From assembly GCA_014706295.1 (NCBI GenBank), contig JACSVZ010000002.1:106450547-106514546 (forward strand): a stretch of DNA of 64,000 nt. Reading direction: 5' to 3'. This stretch comes from Lycocorax pyrrhopterus obiensis (Eukaryota; Chordata; Aves; Passeriformes; Paradisaeidae). Below are positions 1 through 19,056 of the stretch, one piece after another; within the stretch, counting starts at the first letter, position 1, and each line of letters opens with the position of its first letter. The translations under genes and the position numbers were made by a program. The notes under the pieces were generated by a model. The model had not been told where the DNA came from and made no database searches. It worked only from the letters and a program-made list of their open reading frames with translations.

Positions 1-7378
<7,378 letters not shown>

Positions 7379-7969
7379 TTAATGATCTCCTTAAAAACCT
7401 CACAGAAACCCACAGTCTTGAATCAATAGGACTGTCTCATAGTCTCAGATTATGACTTTTATCTTCGTAAAGCACAGACAAATATTCGGCAGTTTTTTAA
7501 ATGAATCCAGCTCCAAGAGTCTTAAATGGCTACATTTTAAACAAGTGGGGTAAAATGCACTGATAAAACCCACAAAGTAGAAACATGTTCAATAAAACAA
7601 GTTTTTCCTGAATACTACTCGTGACAGTCAATCCATACTAACAAAAAGGGTCATTCTCATTTTTAAGAGTTGATAAAGGCATTGACAGAAAGAGATGCAG
7701 ACAAAAAGACCGAGAACAATATTTTCCTTAATTAAGATGACCCCAGGCACACGTCCTGCTCCTTCCCAAGCCCTCCGTCACTGCCGTACCACCAGAACAG
7801 AAATACAAACCCTCAACTCCTCCATCCTGCACACTCTTCTCTCGAATTCCCAATTCACATAGCACAGGAACAGAAGCAGAAACACCTGGACTAGTCAACT
7901 GCTCATGGACTGCAGACCACTGGACATCGACAGCCTTTGAGAAAGACATTTTCCATTTAAAAGTTATAC

Positions 7970-8530
7970 GTATGGCGACAGCGGCCCCCGTGCGTGCCCC
8001 GAGCGGCTTCCCGCGGCCGGCGAGCTCCGAGCGCGGAGCGGGAGGCGATGCTCCGCTGATGAAACCAACTTTTAGTCACAAAGGCAGCGCTGCTCCGCCA
8101 GCACGGAGCAGCGGCAGGCGGGTGGGGCAGGGCAGGGCGGTGAGCTGGAGCCAGGAAGGCAGGCGGCAGGCAAAGTTGGGGATTAAAATAGAAATGCACT
8201 CGAGAGCGGTTTTGAGACAGCCCCGCTCTCGACTGAAGGACAGCTCCACGCGGGGTGGAATCTTATAGGGATGCCCTGAGAACTAAAAGCCCTTGCAAAT
8301 GACTAAGTTTTACATTTAAAAGGTAAGCAAAGCAGCGAGAAGTCAGATACACTTCATCACAAAACTCCCTTTGTTCTTTCAACACTGTCTTTCAGCTGCA
8401 CAAAGTAATGGATTCCTTGTAAACATCTCCTCAGAGCCAGGCAGCAAACCTCGCCAAAGCGGAGCGCGGCCGTGAGAGAGAGTTACGGGGCACTCGGACC
8501 AGCAGAGTCCGCCGCCGCCAAAAACATAAT
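7970..8530 (-). promoter_or_regulatory. CpG-rich patch, candidate alternative promoter for short KCTD1 isoform
   Basis: Two CpG clusters, about 7970-8240 and 8455-8520, stand out from AT-rich intron. They lie 0.6-1.2 kb upstream, in the gene's direction, of the exon carrying the short-isoform start codon. Short KCTD1 transcripts are known in other vertebrates to use a non-coding first exon spliced to this exon, so an internal promoter here is the natural reading. I could not fix the first exon's donor; one GT at about 7970 on the minus strand is only a weak candidate. Two short ORFs over the patch (7957-8199 minus, 7972-8268 plus) show no recognisable protein. Confidence 0.5.
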
Positions 8531-11500
8531 TTCTCCATTTTTCATGGCTGTTAAGAGACTCAAACCATAAAGGCAACGTGAGCCAGGTAAATGTCTGGCT
8601 GAAATGATTTACAGGCCAACGTTGCACAATAAATTCGAGTAATATGTAACAAAAGGCATCTATAAACCACAAGGTACTTAACTAATTTTCTTCCATACAC
8701 AAAAGCAAGCTTAGGTCTAATACTGATAAAAACGAAGGGAATGAAGAAAAACATCTAGTTTAGATGTTGGAGGGGGAAGGGTTGGGTTTCTTCTCTTTCT
8801 TTATAAGCAGAAGTTAATATAAATCTGCAGAAATAACAGGCTTAATCACTACAATTGCTGGAGGAGGTGCCTGCAGCGTAAAGAAGACAAGTCCAGACAA
8901 AATAAGGTACACACGCTATGCAAAACTAATGTCTGCTACAAATGCTATGTGGTACAACCACCACCCAAGATGCTACTGATCTGCAGAGCGGTATTTAGTA
9001 AAATAACGAAGAAAAAATTAAAAACAACAACTACAAAGGTGAAAGTAAGAAGTCAAGGACTGACACAAACTGGGGGTGGGGGTAGCACACCTTGGACGAT
9101 TAGCAGGAGGAAAGCAGCAGGTCCAAGTAAAACATTTCAGTGCTTAAAAGCAGACAAATAGTTTGGCAAAAATAAAGACAAAATCATCAATGAAAGTTGA
9201 GACTGAAATGAAAAACAAATTCCATAACTTGTGTGAGACAGACACCACCATGTCCTTTCACAGGATCCTCTCTGGCAGAAAAAACACAGCTCTCTTGCAA
9301 TTTAGCACAGTGCAGCACCACCGAATCTGTGATAGTTTTTCAATTGGACACATTCTCCTGTATACCCTGCCTGGGGCTGCTCGAGAGAAAATGAACAGAT
9401 TTGCAGGGTTAATATTGTAGTTAGGCTGGAACCTCATTCAGCGTAGCTGTGATAGCACTGGCTGCACAAAACAGTAGAAGAATGTGCAGTATAAACATCA
9501 CTGCCAGGATGGGAGATAGGTTGGAGAACCGTGGGCATTTTAAAAGGCAAAAGAACCCACAAAACATAAGAAAAGGGATGCAGTTTCCAAACCCAAGTCC
9601 TATGCAAGCTGCCATTTACACAGTTTACCTACTAAAACTCCCAAGAAATAAAAACGCTTTATAATAAAACCTTTTGCTCTCTTATTTCACCCTCCTCCTT
9701 TTCAACATTTCCTCTTCAAGTTACCTGCTTTTATTGTGGCTCATGAAACAAAGTCCTTCTTCTCAATGGCTGATATTAAGCACAATAATGCTAACCTTGC
9801 TCCAGTCTTAGCCCACAAAGCACATTTCCCTGCATAAAAAACAGTTCACTACCATTTTGGAGACACTTTGAAATTAGGCAATCGTATTTCTACTGCATTT
9901 GCCTCAGAGAAATTAAGGCAGAAATGGGATTCAAAGAAGCAGGTACTTAAAAAAAACCCATTTCTTTTTAATGTGGCACAACTCGATAGCACTGTCAGAG
10001 CACAGAAGATCACCATCCAATGGGTACAGCATTTAACAGCTCAGAGATATATCACTGCATTAGTTAAATCACTGTATTAGTTCAGCTATGGGAAGGATAA
10101 CACAGGGGCAAACAGTCTCTGAAGAAATACATGGCTTGCGCTGGATTATTGCAAGTGTGGAAGTGAACAAGCTTTGGTAAAAAGTAGCTAAAACAAGGCA
10201 CTGCTGGTAAGCTAAGCTTCTACCACCTAATGTGATTACAAATGTAATTCCTTAGCAAGAATTACAGGTGGAGAGAAGGGAGTCAGAGAAACTAAACTCA
10301 ACGGGATCCAGCGAGCTATCTGGAACAGGTGACAACAAAAAGAATCAAAAAGCCCTTCAGAAGCTTTCCTGGTGTCAGGCAGGTGAGACGTGAACCCAGG
10401 AACGGGTTCAGAGCTCAGCCACGGCTGTTCCCACACAGGAGATCACAGAGGTTGCTGTCTGCCTCAGGAACCACACCAGCTTTGTTCATGAGAGGGGCAC
10501 AAAGCATGGCTACCACCTGCACTGGCTGGACGGGCAGCGACCTTCCTGACCTGTCAACAGTCTGTCACTTCACAGCTTTCCTTCTCAAACATTTTATTAT
10601 TTATCCTACACAAAAATTAAGTGAGAACAGAAAATCCAGTTTTATAACAGTTCCCATGAGCCAAAATACTTCAAATACTCTGTAAAGCATTTATCATTAT
10701 TAATATTCAGACTACTCCCCCCTCCAACAACTTTTCGTAAAAATTAGTTCACATTTTCACTCAGAATGAACGTATTACTGAAACCATGTAATCAAAAATG
10801 CCAAAATCTGTGTGCTAGGCAGGCTAAAGGCATTTAGGTTGTATAAAAGTTTACAGTTTTGGTTCAGCACACAAAAGCCCTGCTCTATTAGAGCAGTTTG
10901 GGGCTCCTCCACTTCCTCGCTGATATTTGAAGGAGTCTTTCCACAAGAAGCAGTTCATAGGCATAGGTCTTGTGAGTATATCTGAACCTGCTTCACATTT
11001 TCTGCTTAGGCAAGCCCTCCTGTAGCCTCAACAAAAGCAAAAGCAGCCTTGCCTTAACTGCTCCTCCTGAGATTTACAAAAATCCATATGGTTTAGAAGT
11101 CTTCCTACCAAAGGGGGCCAAGGACCATGGAGAGGAGCTTTCAAATCCCTTCTCCTCTCCCTGCCTTTTCTTCTATACCATCTTCTCCCCAACTCCATTC
11201 AAAAATATTGTTGAAGAATAAGCCTTTACACCTGGGTTGGAAAAAACACAGTAGCTGCAGGGCTGAGATGTGCACTCGTGCAACTGGTCTACCAAACAAC
11301 AGCAACACAGGAACCATGTCAATGTTCTGGTAGCAAGTGGAAGGAATAAGAGATATCTGAAGAACATGAGTCATTACAATGTGCTAAGTGTACAAAAATC
11401 AAAGAGACGGGAGGCTTACTTGTCCTCTCAAAATATTAGCACTGGTGTCCTAAGTGTTATTTACACTCTGTGGTCTTGAGTAAAGCCATCCTGGTTCCCT

Positions 11501-14500
11501 TCTTAAGACAGAAACCCTGACAAAACCCATGCCACTTTAAGACAACCCGAGCTCAGGCACAGAAGGACCGAGATTCAAGTACAAACTATCTGCTTGACTC
11601 ACTGGACTGTGAGGATCATTTTAGTTTGCAGGTCAAGACACTGCTGGCTGGAGTTATTATAGCCAACATCTTCCCTGTGAGCTAGCCCAGCTCAAGCAGG
11701 AATACATGTGCTACTAAGTAGCATATATATTCCCTGTCAAAGCCCCAGCAATTATTACTGCTGAGAAACTCAAATTTAGACATTTCTAACTCCCTTGGAT
11801 TTTCTGGGGGGAGGTGAGGGCAAGCTTGTCTTAGCTGTTCTAGACATTAGAAAGAATAATCATGCAGTAGTTTATTCTAAAGTATCAAATCAGTCTGTGC
11901 TCATTACCCTTTTTTCTCAACAGAGAGACGTGAGAGAGATGCTTCTCCTCACAAAAGCTTGGTGCCCAGAAAGAACTGGAAACAGCAGTTAACACATCCA
12001 CATCAGCCACCTCCAGCAGAAGAGTCATCTCTGAACCCACATATCCCACTGTATGGGGAATGAATCCAAACAGCAAACAAACTTCAGAAGCTGGCGTCAA
12101 GTCCCTTTTCCTCCGGTACAGAGCAGAAATCACTCAAGTGTCAGGGACATCTGGGTGCCTGCACTCTGAAATAAACAGCAGGCTGATGCTCAGGGGTGCC
12201 TGTGGGATGGGCGAAAGCGCAGCTCAAGAACCTCAATCCAAATCAGGATCATTAGGACTGCTCTCAGATTTGGCTCCTGCACAAGTGTCCCCATTTTGAA
12301 GATACACTTTTTCAAAACAAACATTTCATTAAAGATTAAAAAAATAATCATGATCATGTCTCACCACAATGCTTAAACAAGTACCCCCCCACTTTTTTGA
12401 ATTCAGCAAAAAGAGTTGCCACAACAAAGAGGCTGGAGAAAGCATTTATTCAACATAAACAATATCAGTACAGTACAAACAGCACTTCTGGAAGGTGTAG
12501 CAAGCAGGCAGAGATACAAAGCTATGTGTCCAAGAAACCCAGGAGCTTGTCCTGGTGGAAGAGGAAAATCCCACCCTGGGCACCTGTATGGGCTGGTGAT
12601 GTCCCCACACCAAATTCTCTGGCTGTGGCTCTGGTACTCAGCATCCACAGATGACACGAATCTGTGCTGGCCCCTCAGACAGAGCCCTGCAAGGTGGTCA
12701 AAGATGACCATGTGCACCACACAGAGCATGCAAACTGCATTTTGATCTCAAGGTGTGCATGCCATCATGGTGCTTGCTCTTCACCTTCATTCTGAAGAGC
12801 CCAGGAGCACAAAGAAATTGCTCAGATCTTTGTCAAAAAGTCTTTACATGTAAGCACATCCATCCTTTTCTTCTGCTTCTTCACCCTGACACCAATGGTC
12901 GGTAGCTCCCTGAGGATATGGTTGGGCTTTACTGCTGCCACTGGGTCTGCAAAACAAAGAAACAGCCCATTGTTTTCCCCAGCGAAAATATGCCGATTGC
13001 ACTGTCATGCTTTGCCTTTCATCAATATAATCCAACTGCCCTTTCCCTCACAGCTGCAAGGTTTAGGACTGCTGACTCTGAACATCAGGAATTATGTTTA
13101 TAAGGCAAAACTCCAGAACAACTGTGTTTGAGCGTCACATGAGAAATGGGCCCAAAACACAATCAGCTGCAATTCAATGCCCCAGCAAGCTAAGACACCA
13201 GGTCTGCTGAGACTCAATAGTAGCACTAGATTTATTATTCTGAATCTCTAAAGCTTCATTTTAAATCCTGAATGCCTGTCAACACATGACAGAAGGTCAA
13301 ATTATCCTATGCAAGTCAGTCAAATACAATGGAGAGCTTGAGAAGCAGGAAGGTTTTCTGGATATGCTGAGGTACTGAAGTGCAGAAGATCCACAATGCC
13401 AAGCAGCTACTCACTCCTCCCACCACAAGTGCCATGCTTGGGGCACTCAGTATTATGTGCAGAAATACATGCAGCAATGCAATTTAGAGAGGTGGGTGTC
13501 ACGAGGCCACTGAGAGAGGGGACAGAGACACCCAGAATGGTCCATCACAGCCAGGGTGTAAGGTATAGTTCATCAGGAAACAAAACCCTTGGCCAAAACT
13601 CTTTCCTGAAGGTGCCGGGGACAATGCTAGGCTGTCCTCTCTGTATCCTGGAATAGTCCAAATGCAGATCCAGCCTACAAAGGTGACAAATGCACCTCTG
13701 GTCACAGCAGAGTGGCTACAGCGGTGGTGACTGGAGCACTTACCTGATGGGACAATTTTAACTGGTACATTGTCCTTGTCCCAGAGTCACCAGCCCTGGG
13801 GTGGAGCGCTGATCTGGCCCCTCAAGATGGGGGTCCCTTGCTGCACATCCCAAATGCTGGCTGCTTACAGCCTTCTCCTCCTTGAGATGCTGGCACTGCT
13901 GAGCACATACACACGCTAAGTGCTGCAAGCGCTGGAGAGATGTGGTGGCATTTCCTTGGTAAAATGAGCCTTGCTGGGATTTCAGAGCTGACCAGGACCT
14001 AGAATAAATGATACAGGTGCAGAGAACCAAATGCAAGGCAAGGGGCTGAAGGAAGTGAGGTATTTGTCTGTGCTGGGTGGAGAAAGCTGCCTACCTGGAG
14101 ATGCAGGACAGTTAAAAACCACCCCTGGACAAGAGCTTGGAGGCACTTTGGTAATTCCAGAGCCCAGGAGCCAAGTCTATAGCACACAACTAGCTCGAGC
14201 AGAACAGCCCTAACCACACTTTCATCAGAAACTTGTCACTGAGACCTTAAGAAAAATCTTTAAGTGAAGGAAAAGAATTAATGGATAATGACAGAAGTCA
14301 AATGAGGGCCTGTGCTTACACCAGTACAGCAGTAAAGGTGAGTCCAAAAACGTGGAAAAGTTTACAGAGACAGAATGTATCTTCTCAAGTGCTTAAAAAA
14401 TTCTCTGAAAACCTCCCTAAGCCTCGAAACTGCAGACAAAAGTTTAATACCTTCTTCAAAATATTTTACAAGTTTGAACTCTTTATGGAAGATTAACTCA

Positions 14501-14601
14501 GCCCCTTGCTTGTTTGGATGAGCAGTGCTGAGGTCAGCTCAAATGCTGTCATTTATTACATCCCTGTTCTTCTGCACTGCCTACCCATTTCTTCCTTGGG
14601 T

Positions 14602-14717
14602 CAAGCACAACTCTTCTGCTGGAGGTGGCCGATGTGCACACTTTCTGTGCTTGGGCCAAGCACAACTCTTCTGCTGGAGGTGGCCGATGTGCACACTTTC
14701 TGTGCTTGGGCCAAGCA
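14602..14717. repeat. Two-copy tandem duplication, 55-bp unit
   Basis: The unit starting CAAGCACAACTCTTCTGCTG occurs at 14602-14656 and again, apparently without change, at 14657-14711, followed by a six-base start of a third copy. A partial CTTGGG precedes the first copy. Identical copies imply a recent event. Because 55 is not a multiple of three, it does not keep an ORF in one frame. Confidence 0.9.
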
Positions 14718-17700
14718 AGCGGCAAACACGGCCAGCACAGAACTTGGCTGAAGCTCATAACACAATCAGGATCTTTGGAATACATCCAACCCACTGTACT
14801 ATAAAAAAACCAAACCAAACTTGGGGGTCCAGCCCAAATTCACTACCCCCAAACACAAACACCTTGGCTTTCACGACAGAAGGAGAGCTTCTACAGCCTT
14901 TAGAGGTGCCGATTCGATTCTCGCTCAGCGAAAGCGTCCATTTAATTTACAAGCAAAACCGGATTTGAAAGCTGCTCCCAATTAGCTCACAGCACACCAC
15001 TGCCCACCTGACACTGTTAATCACAGGGTGTTCACCCCAGGGTGCAGCAGGCAAAAACATCCCCTAACCATGCTGGAGGACACAGTGCTTAGATGCAGGA
15101 GGACATCGGACCAAAGGAAACAGACCTGCCATGATACTGCTAAGGGTGTTCTACGATAGGGGCACACTGGGCAGCCAGCATTTCAGGCCACTCGCTCCAC
15201 CAAGGGCTTGTCTGTTCTGCACCAGCATCTACTCAAATTAGCAATGAAACTGAGTTAGGAGTGACCAAACAAAAGTGTAACTCCCCAGCCTGAGCTGGAC
15301 ATGACCAGTTCAAAATATTTCGTGAGGTATACAAAGCAGTGCTTCAGTCACCTTCACTCAGACTTCTTAATTCCCACATGCAAGAGGGGACAAGTATCCT
15401 GTCAGATACTGCAGAAACAAGCCAGTAAGTACCAAGCAATCCCTTGGTCTGAGCAGGGAAAGACTGCAGTCATTGTGGACACTCAAAAAGAAAAAAAAAA
15501 GAGGAAGCGCTATTAAAAGATGAGCAGTCCCTGGGAAAGGCTTCCAGGTCTGAAGAGCCTTTAGCAGCCTGGCAGCCCTGCCCACAACACTGCAGCTTGA
15601 TACAAAAGTCTTTGCTTCTGCTGCCCTGAGGACAGTTTCATTTACTTTCCTTTAAACCTGGAAAATAGGTCGCTTTTCTTCTCGCACCTCTATCAAACCT
15701 CAAGTAGCAGAGACAATGTAAATTTACTTGTACTTCATAGGAAAGCAAGCACACACACAGGGAGTTTCACCTTTTGCAAAGGGCAGAGATGACAGACTAC
15801 TTCCCCACCATACAAGGCTTCACTCATTCCAGTGAGAAGCATCGATCCAAGTATCTTGGACCACTTCATCCCTGCTGCAAGAGGTTTGGCCTGACAGCTA
15901 CTTTGCAGATAGCATACCTAAATAATCTGGGGCTCCATTCAGAGTCTACACCTCCTCCCTGAAAGCGTCAGCCACTCAGTCAGCTCTCCCCAGTCCCATG
16001 GAATAGCCCAGCACAGAGCAGTCAACAGCTCCCACTGCCTCTGTGAGGGATGGAGAATCTCCCAGCTCATCTCTTGCACCAGTAAAGGCAGGAATGTGAC
16101 ATTCACCACATCTACATGGGGTTTGGGCCAGGAACAGCTATGGGAATGAACAGGGGAACTCTGAACACTGAAATCCATCTTGCAGCTGTTCCCAAGTAGA
16201 CTACTTGTAGGCTGAGATTTATTAATAATGCAATTTTTAGTCAGACTTTTCACTCAAGTGCTGTTGCCTTTTATCCACTTCTAGCAGGCAATCTACACAT
16301 ATTTTGTAAGGGTCTTCACATAAGGACAAGGGAAAAACAACAACAAACACTCCCTCCTGGGTTTAGAAGGAAAGGACTTCTCTTCCCCAGAACCATGCTG
16401 GTATATTTGAATGCAAACTCAAACAAATCCTTACAAATGGTGTCAAGATTTTAGTGGGAAAGAAACCAACTGGTTACATTCTTCTTGGACCAAATTTGCA
16501 ATTTGTTCAATAATCTTCTGGTGAGAAGTAACAGTAAAAAACAAGCACTGTTAGAATCTGTTTTGTTTGCAAGGTAAGATCCCATCAGCAGTACATGAAT
16601 AAAGATTAATGTCTTGAATTGCAGTTGTATCTGAAGATTTTAAAGACTCATAAAAATGTAGACTTCAGTGGGATAACTGGAAGATAGTAATGAATTGTCA
16701 GAATTTGAGAAATGGGTTTTTCTTCTTTAGATTTGACTCACAAACTGAACAAAAATAAGCCTGTACTGCCTTATTTGAAGTCAGTTTACACTCGAGTTTG
16801 AATAGCACCTGCCCTTGGGTATGTTCCAGAAGAACATCTACCTTTCCACAAAGGGAGGCTAACACCCATTGTAAAACTTCCAGAGGCACATTAGATGTCT
16901 GTTCTCCCCCCAGCAATTTCACCCTTAGAAGTAGAAGGAACACTGCCAGTTACAGCCTGTGCTGAGGAAACATGAGTTATAATTTTACCCTGGGAAAATT
17001 GCTGAACTGGGAGCTTCTGGTGTGGCATAGGTCTTGCCTTCGCAATCCAATGGTTCTTTTGATTCAGAGAGGCTTTGAAAGGGTGGTGATGAAAAACATA
17101 GCCTCTCCCTTTGAATCAGCCAGCCGCCTGCTTTCCTTTGCACTTTTAAATTTGGTTTATTAATTTGCCTAGGAGCAGAAAGAAATAACACTGACCCATC
17201 TAGAGAAGATATGTCCAAAAACGTATCAACAGAACATTATCTACTCCAGACTGAACATGAAAACAAAAAACCACCCCCACCTGTGGACTGTCTGAAGAAT
17301 TTTGTACCCAGAATCACTTTACCAGGCTTAAGAAAAATACAGGAAAGTCTTTATTAGCTCTCCTGGCCATATGAAGAGAAGAAAGGTAAGGGACAAAATA
17401 GAAGGATCTGATAAAACCACGTCTTTGAAATGTTGTAAGACACAAGAGCTCAAAGCACTCTCCAGATGTTTCTTGAAGGAACCAATAATAAAATATTCTC
17501 AGCTGGAATCACAATTTTGAAGACATTGAGTCCACTTGGTAATTATGGCAGTAGCCAATAAAACAGACAGCTTCATCTATAACCTGACTGCAGGAAAAAG
17601 GCATGAAAGTGCTTTGAAGCCACACATTTGTAATTATCTAATTTATGATAGAGATGTAAACAGAACCACAATTTTGAAAGTCACAGCTCAGTCTGGTAGA

Positions 17701-18973
17701 GAATGAGAAATAGGGTGTGAAACTGTAATCTTAAATTATACATTCCTCACTCCAGTATCGATGAAACACCAAGGGCAAAAAGAACTGACCTTTAGGACCC
17801 CTGTGTCACTCAGTTTTCTTCTTCTCTGTCTCATCTATTCCCCTTCCAACAAGTCTCTGAAGCTGAACTTAGCAAAGCAACGTCCCAGTCTCACAAAAAT
17901 GATAATCTATCAAAACCCCACTAGAGGGACAGAGACTGCCAAGAGGGAGAACACTGCAAGGAAAGGGTAAGAGTTGAACTTACTGAGATGACAGGCTTTT
18001 TGGAAGTCCTTGTCAGGATGGACTGCAATAGGGAGCATTTACCTGCCTCTTCCATGATCCCATGCATTTCCAGGGCTAGCTGGGACTTTTTCCTCTCCTC
18101 TTGTAACTCCCATTAAAATTATCAGCCTACGGATTTCATAACAGGCAGGAGAATGAAAAAACCCAAACATTATCACGAGAGAAATCGTATTCTGATTAAC
18201 TATTTCAAAATGCCTGTGGGTTACTTAATACCTTGGGACAGGCAGCATAACACCACACAGGTGTCACTGTATGGGGACAGGAAACAGCCCCCTGCTAAAA
18301 ACACACACGAGGCAGCACTCAGCAATGGGGTCTCTCCCCAGAGCTCTGGAAGTGGGCTATGCATGTGGCACACGGAACCTGCACTCCAACCCATCGGTGA
18401 CCCAGATACTTCCCCACCCCTGCCCCACGCTAAAATCTGTCCATCTTTGGATTTTAAATCCCTTAGAGAAGCAGGTGTGGTTTTGTGTCGTTGGTAGGAA
18501 GGGGCTGAAGTTCTGAGTTAAGCTAAATACTTAAATTTAGCTGTGGCTAAATTCAAAAGTCTCTTTCAATGCAGTAGTGCATGAAGGTTTTTTACTTCAT
18601 TTTGCCTCTTTTCTGGTGTTTGGAGTTTTCTTAAATGCTGTGAATGTATCTAGGGATGAATGGAAAGTCATATGCCCACCATTCCCTATGCAGGACAAGC
18701 AGCAATTTTTTTTTTTTTGTTAGTGTGAAGGGCAGGATTCAAGGAAAGGAGAACACAGGAGTCTGCTCTGGCAGGCAAAAAGGGTGCTTGGCAAGGCAAA
18801 GACCATATGGCATACGAACAAAGCATATTTTTCATTCGGTTCATTTGATTCCATTACATGTAAAAGATACTCTAAGATCCATGGCTAAGAAATACAGTTT
18901 TGGTCATTGTTTTCAGACCTGTAGGGATTTCTCCAGGTAGTCCTCGCAGCTCATATGATAAAAACATCCATTT

Positions 18974-19056
18974 GGCAGCTAATTTTAGCATTTTTTATGC
19001 ACAGGGGTGATTAACCCTGAATTTATATAACCCTGTGCTATATGCTAACAGCAGCC
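18974..19056. repeat. Imperfect hairpin, 83 nt, pre-miRNA-sized
   Basis: GCACAGGG (18999-19006) pairs with CCCTGTGC (19031-19038), TTAGCAT (18985-18991) with ATGCTAA (19042-19048), and GGCAGC with GCAGCC at the ends (one mismatch). The loop is about 24 nt, and small asymmetric bulges separate the blocks. Structure is visible by eye; no function is known. Confidence 0.6.

Noticed and set aside
13745..14036. Possible extra minus-strand exon ending in CAG/GTAAGT at about 13.75 kb
   Set aside because: The donor matches consensus well, but there is no matching acceptor, no known KCTD1 exon and no recognisable peptide; consensus donors are common by chance in long introns.
14905..14945. tRNA-like T-arm (GATTCGATTCTCG)
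   Set aside because: Only a B-box-like stretch is present; no acceptor stem, D-arm or anticodon arm folds around it.
14525..14968. 147-codon plus-strand ORF
   Set aside because: Its length is largely produced by the 55-bp duplication; no recognisable protein.
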